Shown here: positions 17,801-26,642 of the stretch, piece by piece
How positions within the stretch are numbered: position 1 is the first letter of the stretch
Layout: each line of letters begins with the position of its first letter
NCBI RefSeq assembly: GCF_014174275.1
Contig: NZ_JABEQK010000003.1
Coordinates: forward strand, 186,001 to 250,000
Reading direction: 5' to 3'
Origin: Gluconacetobacter takamatsuzukensis
GTDB lineage: Bacteria > Pseudomonadota > Alphaproteobacteria > Acetobacterales > Acetobacteraceae
Length of the DNA: 64,000 bases
Notes under the pieces: generated by a model
Seen by the model: only the letters and a program-made list of their open reading frames with translations
Database searches by the model: none
What the model was told of the DNA's origin: nothing
Program-made: the position numbers and the translations under genes

Positions 17801-18378
17801 TCGCCGAACAGGTCCAGCCGCACCGGCTCGGCCTCGCCGGAGGGGAAGATGTCGAAGATACCGCCCCGGGTCGCGAATTCGCCCGGTTCCATCACCGTAT
17901 CGGTGCGGTTGTAGCCGTTGGTCACCAGCAGCTCGATCAGGAATTCCTGATCCAGATTGTCGCCGGTGGCCACCGTCAGCGACTGGCCGCGAAAGGCGGC
18001 GCGGGGCGTCACCCGCTGGACCAGCCCGCCGACCGTGGTCAGCACGATGCGCGGGCCCTTCGCGGGCTCCAGCAATCGCGTCAGGGTGGCGACCCGTTCG
18101 GCGACGATCGCCGGGTTGGGCGACACCCGATCATAGGGAAGGCAGTCCCACGCCGGAAAGCGCAGGATCTCGGCATTCGGCGCGATGAAGGCGAGCAGGT
18201 CGCCGATCCGCGCCATGCCCGCATCGTCGCGCGCGACATGCAGCACCGGCCCATCATGCTCGCGCGCACGCCGGGCGACCAGGAAGGCGTCATACCCGTC
18301 CGGCACGCCCCAGACATTCACCCAGCCGGCATGCCCGGCGGCCGGCGCGGCGGCGTGGTCCCTTCCCTCTGCTGTCAT
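14884..18378 (-). CDS. mfd: Transcription-repair coupling factor
   Basis: Mfd displaces RNA polymerase stalled at DNA lesions and recruits UvrAB. The 1164-residue protein has the expected order: UvrB-homology region (about 1-350, with LRFPAWDCLPYDR), RNA polymerase interaction domain (about 480-560, starting GDLVVHQDYGIGRYDG), RecG-like translocase motor (about 590-950) with Walker A CGDVGFGKTE, DEEQHFG and the TRG motif region, and a C-terminal TRCF domain. Its ATG overlaps the sdhE stop by four bases (18375-18378), so the two are translationally linked. No anomalies. Confidence 0.97.
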   Translation of the reverse strand: MTAEGRDHAAAPAAGHAGWVNVWGVPDGYDAFLVARRAREHDGPVLHVARDDAGMARIGDLLAFIAPNAEILRFPAWDCLPYDRVSPNPAIVAERVATLTRLLEPAKGPRIVLTTVGGLVQRVTPRAAFRGQSLTVATGDNLDQEFLIELLVTNGYNRTDTVMEPGEFATRGGIFDIFPSGEAEPVRLDLFGDEVENIRRFDPATQRSSERLDRFVMRPVADFSLDQASISRFRTGWRDLFGPAAAADPLYQHVSDGRRHAGLEHWLPLFYEHLETLVDYLPSVAIVMAHQADEVLSARLEMIADHFEARRQPVREGEVPYRPLPPHLMYLDRKGWDGMLSGHPVVVFNPFSRPDGAEGIDALGRPGILFARSVVDGSRENVFAMLDAQVRQWAETGRRVYLSAWTRGSRERIASLLREHGMRVETFETWAQAHELPAGTVGLLTLGLERGFIADNLAFVSEQDLLGERISRPPRRRKRADQFIAEASEIAEGDLVVHQDYGIGRYDGLETVAVGSAPHDCLRLVYDGSEKLFLPVENIELLSRFGSDQAGVALDKLGGASWQNRKSRMKQRIRDMAGELIRTAAMRALREAPSLTPAEGLWDEFCSRFPFAETEDQSRAIVDVLEDMGSGRPMDRLVCGDVGFGKTEVALRAAFVAAMSGAQVAVVVPTTLLARQHFRTFSARFAGLPVTVAQLSRMVTAKDAAAVRKGLADGTINIIIGTHALLAKGVQFADLGLLIIDEEQHFGVAHKEKLKALREDVHVLTLSATPLPRTLQLALTGVREMSLIATPPTDRLAVRTFIMPFDSVVIREAIQRERFRGGQIFCVVPRIEDLDRMGARLQEIVPDARLVQAHGRLTPTELERVMTEFSDGKYDILLSTNIVESGLDMPAVNTLIIHRADMFGLGQLYQLRGRVGRGKQRGYAYLTWPQTHVLSAAAEKRLEVMQTLDTLGAGFTLASHDLDLRGAGNLLGDEQSGHIREVGIELYQQMLEDAVAELRAEKGRRKAEDRDWTPNIILGLPVLIPEAYVPDLPVRLGLYRRIAGLANDAEIEAMEAELVDRFGTLPDPVRNLLDVVAIKRLCREAGVERLEAGPKGMVIQFRGNHFANPAGLVAWMAKQKEGNVRLRPDHKLALVREMTNAQRIRLAKDTVQALGRLAEQEKAA

Positions 18379-18686
18379 CGTTCTCCCCGGATCGCGGCCT
18401 GCCGGGCGGGATCGTTGGCGTCGGCGATGATGGCGCGCATCATCGGGCAGTCGACCTCGGCCGGCACGGGCTTGCGGCCGCTCAGCCAGTCAGCCAGATC
18501 GGCATCGGGCAGGTCCATCACCGCTTCCAGCGCGTCCATCTCCGCATCCGACATCGCCGCCAGACGGGGCGCCACAAAGCCGCCGATCAGAATGTCCGTT
18601 TCATGCGTGCCGCGATGCGTCGCGCGGAAATAGATCCGGCGACGGCGCGGATCGAGGGTCGAAAAGTCCGGTATGTCGAGGGACAT
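18375..18686 (-). CDS. sdhE: FAD assembly factor SdhE (succinate dehydrogenase assembly factor 2)
   Basis: SdhE promotes covalent flavinylation of SdhA in succinate dehydrogenase. The 103-residue protein has the family core RRRIYFRATHRGTHETD, containing the RGxxE motif needed for flavinylation, followed by the helical bundle (DLADWLSGR). The ATG at 18686 is preceded by an AGG site. It overlaps mfd downstream, and recG lies divergently upstream; this sdhE-mfd/recG neighbourhood is common in alphaproteobacteria. Confidence 0.93.
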   Translation of the reverse strand: MSLDIPDFSTLDPRRRRIYFRATHRGTHETDILIGGFVAPRLAAMSDAEMDALEAVMDLPDADLADWLSGRKPVPAEVDCPMMRAIIADANDPARQAAIRGER

Positions 18687-18838
18687 GGTACCTGCCCAGA
18701 TATGGTTTCGTTTTGTTCCTTCGCGTTGCTGTCCTATAGCCCTCCGTCAGGGTCCTGTCAGCCCGGCAGTCGCACCGGCCCCGAGAAACGGCCCCCGACG
18801 AAAACGAACCGGGGCATTGAGGATCGATCGAGCCCAGC

Positions 18839-20944
18839 GTGTCCGATACCACCATCCAGGACGATTCATCGGGCCTCCTCGGCCCCCTTCTGGCCCCGCT
18901 TGCCTCGCTGCCCGGGGTCGGCGCCGCCACCGCCAAGCTGCTGGCGCGCGCGGCCGGTGGCATACGCGTGGCCGACCTGCTGTTCCATCTTCCCGAATCC
19001 GTCGTCGACCGCCGCTATCGTCCCCCGATGCGCGACGCCATACCGGGCCGGATCTGCACCCTGTCGGGCACCGTGCAGCGGGTGGACGCCCCCGCGCGGG
19101 GCTCGCGCCAGCCATGGCGGGTGCGCCTGTCGGACGGCAGCGGGGCGATCGACCTGGCCTTCTTCTCGCCCTACCAGGCGCGGCAGATGGTCGTCGGCAG
19201 CGCGGTCGCGGTCTCGGGCATGCTGGACGAATTCGGCGACCGGCTCTCGATCGCCAACCCCGATCATATCGTGCAGGGCGGCGATATCGGGCGCATCCCG
19301 ATGCTGGACCCGGTCTGGCCGCTGACGGCGGGCCTTTTTCCCCGCCATGTCCGCAACGCGCTGCGGCAGGCTTTCCTGCGCTTCCCCACCCTGCCCGAAT
19401 GGCTGGACCCGACCCTGGTCGCACGACGGCACTGGCCGGATTTCGAAACCGCGCTGCGCCAGCTGCATTGCCCCGATGAATTCCCCGACCTGCTGAAGGG
19501 CGATGCCTACGCCGCCGCGTCCGAACGGGCACGCCTGCGCCTGGCGTGCGACGAATTGCTGGCCGAACAGGTGGCGATGGCCGAGGCCAGGCGGCGCAAC
19601 CGCAACCGCCCCGGCCGCGCGGTCGTGGCCACCGGGACCCTGCGCGCCACCGCGCTGGAGCGTTTCGGCCATACCCCCACCGGCGCCCAGACCCGCGCCC
19701 TGCGCGAGATCGATGCCGATCTTGCCTCCCCCAGCCCGATGCTGCGGCTGGTGCAGGGCGATGTCGGCGCGGGCAAGACCCTGGTGGCCCTGCAGGCGAT
19801 GCTGGGCGCGGTAGAGGCCGGGCACCAGGCTGTGCTGATGGCACCGACCGAGATCCTGGCCCGCCAGCACCTGGCCACCTTCACCAGGCTGGCCCCCGTC
19901 CCGGTCGCCTTCCTCAGCGGCAGCGTCAAGGGTCGGGCGCGCCGCGACGTGCTGGAGGACATCGCCTCCGGCCGCGCGCCGCTGGTGGTGGGCACGCACG
20001 CGCTGTTCCAGGACAAGGTGGCCTTCGCCGACCTGGCCTTGGCGGTCATCGACGAACAGCACCGGTTCGGCGTCGAACAGCGCCTCCTGCTGGGCGAGAA
20101 AGGCCATTTGACCGATATCCTGGTCATGACCGCCACCCCGATTCCCCGCACCCTGCTCCTGACCCAGTGGGGCGAGATGCAGGTCAGCCGCCTGGACGAA
20201 AAGCCGGCGGGGCGACTGCCGATCCGCACCTCGATGCACGCCATGGCGTCCCTGGCCGACCTGCTGGATGGAATCGGCCGCGCCATCGCGGGCGGCGCGC
20301 GCGTATTCTGGGTCTGCCCCCTGGTCAGCGAGAGCGAGGCGCTGGACATCGCGGCGGCCGAAGCGCGCTTCGCGGTGCTGGCCGAGCGATTCGGGCCCGT
20401 GGTGGGGCTGGCGCACGGCCAGCAGGACATCGCGGTGCGCGAGGCCGCGATCGCCGATTTCGCCGCCGGCAAGACACGCATCCTGGTCGCGACGACGGTG
20501 ATCGAGGTCGGGGTCGACATCCCTGCCGCCACGGTGATGGTGATCGAACATGCCGAGCGGTTCGGCCTGGCGCAATTGCATCAGTTGCGCGGCCGCGTCG
20601 GCCGCGGCGGCGCCGAATCGTTCTGCCTGCTGCTGCACGACGACGCGCTGGGCAAGACGGCGCGGCGCCGGCTGGCCCTGCTGCGCGATACCGAAGACGG
20701 CTTCCTGATCGCCGACGAGGATTTCCGCCTGCGCGGCGGCGGCGACCTGACGGGGCGCCGCCAGTCCGGCCTGCCGGACCTGCGGCTGGCAACCGGCGCA
20801 CGGCTGGACCTGCTGGTGACCATCGCCGCCCAGGACGCGCAACGGATCGTCGAAGGCGGTGCGGAGGCCAGGCGCGGCGCAATCGCCCTGGCCGTGGCAC
20901 TGTTCGACCGGCACGACGCCGCCCGAACCTTACGATCGGGCTAG
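18839..20944 (+). CDS. recG: ATP-dependent DNA helicase RecG
   Basis: RecG remodels stalled replication forks and branch-migrates junctions. The 701-residue protein begins with a wedge/OB domain (about 1-250; LPGVGAATAKLLARA), then the SF2 motor with Walker A GDVGAGKT (about 303-310), DEQHRFG, TATPIPRT, and the C-terminal QLHQLRGRVGRGG motif VI. The start is GTG 18839 (MSDTTIQDD); the GAGGA upstream is rather distant, so initiation strength is uncertain. The gene is divergent from sdhE-mfd. Confidence 0.97.
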   Translation: MSDTTIQDDSSGLLGPLLAPLASLPGVGAATAKLLARAAGGIRVADLLFHLPESVVDRRYRPPMRDAIPGRICTLSGTVQRVDAPARGSRQPWRVRLSDGSGAIDLAFFSPYQARQMVVGSAVAVSGMLDEFGDRLSIANPDHIVQGGDIGRIPMLDPVWPLTAGLFPRHVRNALRQAFLRFPTLPEWLDPTLVARRHWPDFETALRQLHCPDEFPDLLKGDAYAAASERARLRLACDELLAEQVAMAEARRRNRNRPGRAVVATGTLRATALERFGHTPTGAQTRALREIDADLASPSPMLRLVQGDVGAGKTLVALQAMLGAVEAGHQAVLMAPTEILARQHLATFTRLAPVPVAFLSGSVKGRARRDVLEDIASGRAPLVVGTHALFQDKVAFADLALAVIDEQHRFGVEQRLLLGEKGHLTDILVMTATPIPRTLLLTQWGEMQVSRLDEKPAGRLPIRTSMHAMASLADLLDGIGRAIAGGARVFWVCPLVSESEALDIAAAEARFAVLAERFGPVVGLAHGQQDIAVREAAIADFAAGKTRILVATTVIEVGVDIPAATVMVIEHAERFGLAQLHQLRGRVGRGGAESFCLLLHDDALGKTARRRLALLRDTEDGFLIADEDFRLRGGGDLTGRRQSGLPDLRLATGARLDLLVTIAAQDAQRIVEGGAEARRGAIALAVALFDRHDAARTLRSG

Positions 20945-20979
20945 GTCGTTCCTCTCATTGCCATAAAGAGGCCGGCCGC

Positions 20980-22017
20980 TCAGAATTTCGCGGACAGGGC
21001 CAGCGACCCGTAATTGAACAGCCCGCTGCGCGCGCCGCGGAACTGCTGGGTCTGCCACACCTGGCTGTAGGACAGGCGCATGCCGTGCCACATGATCGCG
21101 ACGCCGGCATGGATCTCGCCCACATCCCACTTCACCGGCACATGCGGCGAATTGCTGCGGATGGTGTTGCCCTGCAAGGTGGCATCGTACCCGACCGCAT
21201 AGCCGGTCACGTTGCCGAAGACATACCACGCCACCGGCCGGCTGAGCCGATAGGCGTCGGTCCCGTCCGTGCCCGCCCCGATGGTGGGCGTGCCGAAATC
21301 GCTGTTCAGCCCCTGGCCGATGCGGAACGTATCGGCCACCGAGCCATAGATCCGGTAATCGCCGATCGCAGCCGAGGTCGCCGGCAGCATGTCCATCGAA
21401 ACACCGTAGACATCGGCCAGCGGAAACCGCCAGGTCCGGCCGGCCTGCACCTGGAAGATCGGCTGGTTCTGCAACTGGTGCTTCCAGCCCAGGTTCTTCG
21501 TATCCCCGATCGCGCCGTGGAAGCCGTTCTGCAATTGCTGGCCCAGCCCCGCCGGGCCCATCACGCCGACCTGGATCCCGAATACCGAGCGCGAGAGATC
21601 GGTATCGTTGATCAGGTTGACCGTTCCCAGCAGCAGGCTCGAATAGGGCCGGTCGCGCGACGACGGCACGCTGATCTGCGTATCGGTCGGCGTATAGATA
21701 AGCTGCTGCAGGCCCAGGCTGATGCGGGTGACGCCGGCGCCCATGATGGCATGGTTGATCGTCTCGATCGGGGCGGGCTGGTTGTCGGTGCCCGATGTCC
21801 AGTTCACGCGCAGGCCGCTGGTATAATACTGGTCGGACGTGCCCTTCAGGGTGGAGACCGCGTCGTTTTCCCCCTGGATCGTCCAGGTTCCGTACGGGTC
21901 CTGCAACGGCGTGGCATGGGCCGGGGCGCAAACGGCTGCCGCCAGGCATCCCATTCCGGCCAGCGTACCGGCCCGCGCCATCCAAAGGGCTGTTTTTTCC
22001 GTCTTTGTCTGGCCCAT
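20980..22017 (-). CDS. LpxR-like lipid A 3'-O-deacylase family protein (DUF2219)
   Basis: LpxR-type enzymes are outer-membrane beta-barrels that remove the 3'-acyloxyacyl group of lipid A. The 345-residue product begins with a signal peptide (positive MGQTKTEKTALWMAR, hydrophobic core, cleavage after AHA). The mature start has the GENDA and SDQYYTSGLRVNW segments, which correspond to the catalytic Asn/Asp/Thr region of the family, then alternating aromatic strands and a C-terminal Phe (ALSAKF) typical of outer-membrane proteins. The His in NGFHGAIGDT fits the catalytic His. The start at 22017 is chosen for the signal peptide and a GGGAAG ribosome site. Deacylase activity is inferred. Confidence 0.85.
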   Translation of the reverse strand: MGQTKTEKTALWMARAGTLAGMGCLAAAVCAPAHATPLQDPYGTWTIQGENDAVSTLKGTSDQYYTSGLRVNWTSGTDNQPAPIETINHAIMGAGVTRISLGLQQLIYTPTDTQISVPSSRDRPYSSLLLGTVNLINDTDLSRSVFGIQVGVMGPAGLGQQLQNGFHGAIGDTKNLGWKHQLQNQPIFQVQAGRTWRFPLADVYGVSMDMLPATSAAIGDYRIYGSVADTFRIGQGLNSDFGTPTIGAGTDGTDAYRLSRPVAWYVFGNVTGYAVGYDATLQGNTIRSNSPHVPVKWDVGEIHAGVAIMWHGMRLSYSQVWQTQQFRGARSGLFNYGSLALSAKF

Positions 22018-22420
22018 CAGCTTCCCTTTCCCCTGCGCGGCGCCGTATCCGACCGCGCCCATCGCTTGTCTAAAACGTCCCGGCGTTTCGAGAAAGCCCA
22101 TGGGCGATTTTCATGATCGGCTGGCACCACCCCGGCCCACCGTCATAACGAATGTGCGGGCCGCCCTCACGGGGCTGCGAACATTAATCGTTGGTCATAT
22201 TAAAGATGACAACATGTATGGAACCACGGGCGGAAGATATGCTTATCTGTATTGGACGCCGACGCATTCGTGCTAGGGTCCGCGCGGGGAAAGGATGCTG
22301 TCCGCCACGGCCGCTCAGGCGGTTCGGAGAACGGTTGTGTAATGCCTTGATCCAGCAAAATTTCTTCATCCGGTGGCTCCTGGGACAGGACCCGCCAACT
22401 AGACCTCGGGATTACGACCG
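22018..22420. other. 403-bp intergenic region with cold-shock gene promoter and leader
   Basis: No credible protein gene is seen. The left part should hold the leftward promoter of the LpxR-like gene; the right part holds a good rightward promoter (22252-22279) and a roughly 135-nt untranslated leader for the cold-shock protein. Such leaders often fold in a temperature-dependent way. The stretch 22180-22260 is clearly more AT-rich than its surroundings. Confidence 0.5.
22252..22279 (+). promoter_or_regulatory. Probable sigma-70-type promoter of the cold-shock gene
   Basis: TTGGAC (22252-22257) and TAGGGT (22274-22279) are separated by 16 bp, with a TGC just upstream of the -10 hexamer. Transcription would start near 22286, giving a leader of about 135 nt. 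Confidence 0.5.
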
Positions 22421-23116
22421 TTGAGAAGTAACAGGACCGACCGCAGCCCCCGTTCCCCGCGCCGCGGCGGATTTGACGACGATTTCATGTCGCCGCCGAC
22501 GTTTGGTGATCGTGGCAGCAGCGGTGCACCCCGTCGCCCGATGGGCGGTGGCGGTGGCGCCCCCTCCCAGGTGATCGCCTCGGGACCGGAGATCAGTGCC
22601 TCCGTGAAGTGGTTCAACAGCGAGAAGGGCTTCGGCTTCGTCGAACTGGCCGACGGTTCGGGCGACGTCTTCCTTCACGCCAACGCGCTGGCGCAGAGCG
22701 GGCACAGCTCCGTCTCCCCCGGCACGACGCTGGTGGTCCGCATCGGCCAGGGCCCGAAGGGTCGTCAGGTCGCTTCGGTGGTTTCGGTTGACGAGAGCAC
22801 GGCCCAGCCGGAACGTCCGCGCGGCTTCGGCGCCGGCCCCGGCGCCCCGCGTGCCCCCGGCGGCTTCGGCGGTCGTCCGGCCCGTCCGGCCCCCGACCTG
22901 TCGCACGCGCAGGACATGCGCGGCATCGTGAAGTGGTACAACGCCACGAAGGGCTTCGGCTTCATCACCCCGGAAACCGGCGGCAAGGACATCTTCGTCC
23001 ACGCTTCGGCTCTGGAGCGTTCGGGCCTGACCGGCCTGACGGAAGGCCAGACGGCGAACGTGCAGGTCGTCCAGGGCCAGAAGGGCCCCGAGGCCGCGTC
23101 GATCAGCGTCGACTGA
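22421..23116 (+). CDS. Cold-shock protein with two CSD domains
   Basis: The 231-residue protein carries two S1-like cold-shock domains, each with RNP1/RNP2 motifs: first SVKWFNSEKGFGFVEL...DVFLHAN (about residues 60-125), second IVKWYNATKGFGFITPE...DIFVHAS (about 166-230). An Arg/Gly-rich N-terminus and a Gly/Pro-rich linker are likely disordered. It would bind single-stranded RNA and act as an RNA chaperone. The start is TTG 22421: a stop at 22400 rules out anything earlier, and the Arg/Ser-rich leader (RGGFDDDF) has coding character. ATG 22487 is an alternative. The long leader and weak start suggest post-transcriptional control. Confidence 0.88.
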   Translation: MRSNRTDRSPRSPRRGGFDDDFMSPPTFGDRGSSGAPRRPMGGGGGAPSQVIASGPEISASVKWFNSEKGFGFVELADGSGDVFLHANALAQSGHSSVSPGTTLVVRIGQGPKGRQVASVVSVDESTAQPERPRGFGAGPGAPRAPGGFGGRPARPAPDLSHAQDMRGIVKWYNATKGFGFITPETGGKDIFVHASALERSGLTGLTEGQTANVQVVQGQKGPEAASISVD

Positions 23117-23142
23117 TCCGGCTGCTTCAGCCCGATCGATAA

Positions 23143-23175
23143 GCAGGGTCGCCCTCGGGCGGCCCTGTTTTCGTT
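23143..23175 (+). terminator. Rho-independent terminator of the cold-shock gene
   Basis: A 10-bp stem (CAGGGTCGCC / GGCGGCCCTG, one wobble) with a CTCG loop is followed by TTTTCGTTT. It lies 26 bp after the stop codon. Confidence 0.85.
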
Positions 23176-23327
23176 TGGCCTCTGTTTCTGTCCGAAAGGC
23201 ATTGCTCCCGCGCCTTCGCAGGCGTGCGGCACACACCAAAGCAGATCACGGCCGGACGCACGCACCCCGCCGCCCCGAAGAAACCGTCAAGACAACCAGA
23301 TAGCGCCGGGCAATGCGGCCGAACGGC

Positions 23328-23816
23328 CTATTCCTTGCCCTTGTTGCGCATCAGCCGCGCCTTGTCGCGCTGCCAGTCGCGTTCCGCGATCGCATGGCGC
23401 TTGTCGGCTTTCTTGCGCCCTTCGCCGATCCCCAGCGTGACCTTGGCCAGGCCACGGGCATTGAAATGGATATCCAGCGGCACCAGCGTCACGCCTTCAC
23501 GCGCCACGGCCCCCAGCAGCTTGTTCACCTGCTTGCCGTGCAGCAGCAGCTTGCGCGGCGCGCGGGGTTCGAAGCGCGACAGCACACCGCCCTGATATTC
23601 GGGGATATAGCTGTTGAACAGCCAGATCTCGCCATTCCGGTCGCCGGCATAGGCCTCGTTGATCGTGGCCCGCCCCATGCGCAGGCTCTTGACCTCCGGC
23701 CCCTTCAGCACCAGCCCGGCCTCGACCGTCTCCAGGATCGTGTAATCGAACCGTCCCTTGCGATTCTGCGCCGCGATCCCGTGCGAAATCATGCCGCTCT
23801 TGTTTTTCTCGGCCAT
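23328..23816 (-). CDS. smpB: SsrA-binding protein SmpB
   Basis: SmpB binds tmRNA and delivers it to stalled ribosomes. The 162-residue protein has the oligonucleotide-binding core ([40 protein letters not shown]) and the basic C-terminal tail that enters the decoding centre ([25 protein letters not shown]). It starts 5 bp after the dapA stop, so dapA-smpB form an operon. The tmRNA gene itself is not in the window. Confidence 0.97.
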   Translation of the reverse strand: MAEKNKSGMISHGIAAQNRKGRFDYTILETVEAGLVLKGPEVKSLRMGRATINEAYAGDRNGEIWLFNSYIPEYQGGVLSRFEPRAPRKLLLHGKQVNKLLGAVAREGVTLVPLDIHFNARGLAKVTLGIGEGRKKADKRHAIAERDWQRDKARLMRNKGKE

Positions 23817-23821
23817 GATCG

Positions 23822-24703
23822 TCAGTTCAGCAGGCCGACGGCGGCCAGCGCCTCACGCACCTTGGTGCGGGATTCGTCCGTCAGGGGCGCCAGCGGCAGG
23901 CGGCAGGTCTCGCCCGCCAGCCCTAGCAGGCTGGCGGCATATTTCACGGGCCCCGGATTGCTTTCGCAGAACAATGCGTCGTGCAGCGGCGACAGCCGGT
24001 CCTGCAAGGCCATCGCGTCGGCCACACGCCCGTCCTGCCATGCCCGATGCAGCTCGGCGCACAGGCGCGGCGCGACATTCGAGGTCACGCTGATGCACCC
24101 GTCCCCACCAGCGGCCAGGAACGACACCACGGTCCCGTCCTCGCCCGAAAGCTGGTTGAACGGCTTGTGGCCGATCGCCCGCCGCACCTGGATCGGCCGC
24201 AGCAGGTTGGCGGTGGCATCCTTCACACCGATGATCCGGGCATGGCGCGCCAGCCGCGCCATGGTCTCGACCGAGACCTCGACCACCGACCGGCCGGGAA
24301 TGTTGTAGACGACCAGCGGCAGGTCGGTCGCATCGGCAACCGCCATGAAATGGCGGTACAGCCCTTCCTGCGTCGGCTTGTTGTAATAGGGCGCGACGAC
24401 CAGCACGGCATCGGCACCCGCCGCCTTGGCGTGGCGGGCCATGGCAACGGCCTCGGCGGTGCTGTTCGACCCGGCACCGGCAATGACGGGCACCCGGCCG
24501 GCCACGAGCTGGACCGTATATTCGACCACCCGCGCATGTTCGTCATGCGTCAGGGTCGGGCTTTCGCCCGTGGTGCCCATCGGCACGACGCCCGACGACC
24601 CTTCCGTGACCTGCCAGTCGAGGAACCGGCCCAGGGCCGGAAAATCCAGCGATCCGTCATCGTTCATCGGCGTAATCAGGGCCGTGATCGAACCCTTGAA
24701 CAT
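23822..24703 (-). CDS. dapA: 4-hydroxy-tetrahydrodipicolinate synthase
   Basis: DapA condenses pyruvate with aspartate semialdehyde at the start of the diaminopimelate/lysine pathway. The 293-residue TIM-barrel has [28 protein letters not shown], the catalytic Tyr in VVYNIPGRS, and the Schiff-base Lys in [10 protein letters not shown]. The ATG at 24703 fits family starts; a GTG four codons upstream (24715) is possible. It is followed at once by smpB. A 9-bp inverted repeat (GGCAGGATC / GATCCTGCC, 24762-24781) sits in its upstream region and could act in pheA termination or dapA control. Confidence 0.96.
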   Translation of the reverse strand: MFKGSITALITPMNDDGSLDFPALGRFLDWQVTEGSSGVVPMGTTGESPTLTHDEHARVVEYTVQLVAGRVPVIAGAGSNSTAEAVAMARHAKAAGADAVLVVAPYYNKPTQEGLYRHFMAVADATDLPLVVYNIPGRSVVEVSVETMARLARHARIIGVKDATANLLRPIQVRRAIGHKPFNQLSGEDGTVVSFLAAGGDGCISVTSNVAPRLCAELHRAWQDGRVADAMALQDRLSPLHDALFCESNPGPVKYAASLLGLAGETCRLPLAPLTDESRTKVREALAAVGLLN

Positions 24704-24831
24704 AGTCGTTTCCACTCGAATCTCGCAGGCTGTGACATGGGCCGCCCCCTCGGGCCGACCCGGCAGGATCGTGATCCTGCCTGTTCTGTTAATCCATCGT
24801 GTTAATGCCGGGCACGGTGGCTACGCAACCT

Positions 24832-25707
24832 TCATCGGCCCGGCGCCGCCTGCCCACGAAACGGCGAGCCCGGATAAACCCCCAGAATCGCGGATGTTTC
24901 GGAGAAGAAGGCCAGTTCCGCCAGCGCCTGCCCCAACGGCTCGTCCTCGGGGTGCCCCTCGACATCCAGCAGAAACTGCGTGGCGGCGAACGACCCGTCC
25001 AGCATGTAGCTCTCCAGCCGCGTCATGTTCACGCCGTTGGTCGCAAAGCCGCCCAGCACCTTGTACAGCGCGCCGGCCGTATTGCGCACACGGAACAGCA
25101 CGGTCGTCACCGTGCCCGCCTGCCCCGGCGGCGGCCGGACCGCATCGCGCGACGTGATATAGAACCGGGTCGTATTATGCGCCGCGTCCTCGACATTATG
25201 GCGCAGCACCACCAGCCCGTTCAACTCCGCCGCCAGTGCCGACGCCACGGCCACGTCTTCGGGATTGTTCCACCGGGCCACCAGCTCGGCCGCGCCCGCC
25301 GTGTCGAATTCCACCACCGGGGTCAGGCCCAGCGCCTCGATGATGCCACGGATCTGCCCCATGGCGACCGGATGGGTATGGACCCGTCGGGCCTGGGCGA
25401 TCGTGCTGCCGGGAACGCCCAGCAGGCAATGCTCGACCCGCTGGAAATGCTCGCCGACAATGTTCAGCCCCGCCTGCGGCAGCAGGGCATGGATATCGGG
25501 CACCCGGCCGGCCAGGCTGTTCTCGCAGGCCAGCATGCCCAGGTCGGCGCGCCCATCATGGACCGCCGCGATCGCATCGGCAAAGGTTTCGCACGGCAGC
25601 GTCGTCCAGCCCGGAAAGGCCTGCCGGCATGCCAGGTCGGAATACGCCCCCGGCCGCCCCTGAAAGGCGATGATTCCCATGTCAGGAATCGACGGCCCGC
25701 CGCTCAT
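24832..25707 (-). CDS. pheA: Prephenate dehydratase
   Basis: This monofunctional enzyme turns prephenate into phenylpyruvate for phenylalanine synthesis. The 291-residue protein starts with IIAFQGRPGAYSDLA, contains the catalytic NTTRFYI motif near residue 175-185, and ends with a regulatory ACT domain (about 200-280; FRVRNTAGALYKVLGGFA and the ESYMLDGSF segment) that should bind Phe as feedback inhibitor. The ATG at 25707 overlaps the kdsB stop by ATGA, fixing the start and the operon. No chorismate mutase domain is fused. Confidence 0.95.
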   Translation of the reverse strand: MSGGPSIPDMGIIAFQGRPGAYSDLACRQAFPGWTTLPCETFADAIAAVHDGRADLGMLACENSLAGRVPDIHALLPQAGLNIVGEHFQRVEHCLLGVPGSTIAQARRVHTHPVAMGQIRGIIEALGLTPVVEFDTAGAAELVARWNNPEDVAVASALAAELNGLVVLRHNVEDAAHNTTRFYITSRDAVRPPPGQAGTVTTVLFRVRNTAGALYKVLGGFATNGVNMTRLESYMLDGSFAATQFLLDVEGHPEDEPLGQALAELAFFSETSAILGVYPGSPFRGQAAPGR

Positions 25708-26459
25708 GCCACGTCCGCCAGCATGCGGCGCGCGCGCTCCAGGTCCGCCGGCGTGTCCACGCCGAACGGCGCCACCCCGATCCGGGCGCATCCGATCGTC
25801 ATTCCGGCCTCCAGGGCCCTGAGCTGTTCCAGTTTCTCACGCCTCTCCAACGCCGCTTCCGGCAGGGCCACGAACCGCGCCAGCGCCGCCCGGCGATAGG
25901 CATAGATCCCGACATGATGCCACAACGCCCCTTCTCCCCACGGGACCGCCGCCCGTGAAAAATACAGCGCCCGCGCCACCGCGCGCGGGGCGGCATCGGA
26001 TGCGGCATCGGGAAAGGCGCACGCAACCTTCACCACCGATTCCGACCGCGCCTCGCCGGGTTCCGTGACCGGGGCGACCAGCGTCCCGATATCCACCGCC
26101 CGGTCGGCCAGCGGCAGCAGGGCGGCGGCCAGGGTCTCCGGCGCCAGCCCCGGCAGGTCGCCCTGCAGATTCACCACCACGTCATGCCGGCCATCGGGGT
26201 CGACGGTCGCAAGCGCGTGCCACACCCGGTCGGAGCCCGAAGGCAGCGCGGGATCGGTCAAAACGGCGGTGCCCCCCGCCTCGGCCACCACCTGCGCCAG
26301 CTCGGCTTCGGCCACCGCGACCACCACCGGCCCGATATTGGCGGCGCGCGCACGCTCCAGCACATGCAGGATCATGGGCCGGTCGCCGATCATGGCCAGC
26401 GGCTTGCCCGGCAGGCGCGTCGAGGCCATGCGGGCGGGTATGATGACAATTGGATTCAT
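25704..26459 (-). CDS. kdsB: 3-deoxy-manno-octulosonate cytidylyltransferase
   Basis: KdsB activates Kdo as CMP-Kdo for lipopolysaccharide core synthesis. The 251-residue nucleotidyltransferase has PIVIIPARMASTRLPGKPLA at the N-terminus, VVVNLQGDLPGL (usual QGDEP, here with Leu instead of Glu), the YFSRAAVPW motif, and HHVGIYAYRRAAL. The ATG at 26459 is family-consistent, although the frame stays open far upstream over an unrelated antisense stretch. It is the first gene of kdsB-pheA and divergent from the cytochrome gene. Confidence 0.95.
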   Translation of the reverse strand: MNPIVIIPARMASTRLPGKPLAMIGDRPMILHVLERARAANIGPVVVAVAEAELAQVVAEAGGTAVLTDPALPSGSDRVWHALATVDPDGRHDVVVNLQGDLPGLAPETLAAALLPLADRAVDIGTLVAPVTEPGEARSESVVKVACAFPDAASDAAPRAVARALYFSRAAVPWGEGALWHHVGIYAYRRAALARFVALPEAALERREKLEQLRALEAGMTIGCARIGVAPFGVDTPADLERARRMLADVA

Positions 26460-26642
26460 GCGGACACGCAGGGGGCCTTGACACACGAAAGCGGCGGAAA
26501 CGTCCGGCCGGGGAAACGCCGCTGCGGACATGCGCTCCGGCCCATCGGCACGATCCCACGCTGCTTCACACAAGGCGGGCGGCAGTCTAGGTAAGGACCG
26601 GCCCGCATGCAACCGAAACACGGATGGAGCATCGTATCCCGG

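Noticed and set aside
22191-22424. A 77-codon frame in the cold-shock gene leader
   Set aside because: It spans the predicted promoter and has no ribosome site or domain.
24762-24781. 9-bp inverted repeat between pheA and dapA as an intrinsic terminator
   Set aside because: No T-run follows on the minus strand, so termination is not supported; noted under dapA.
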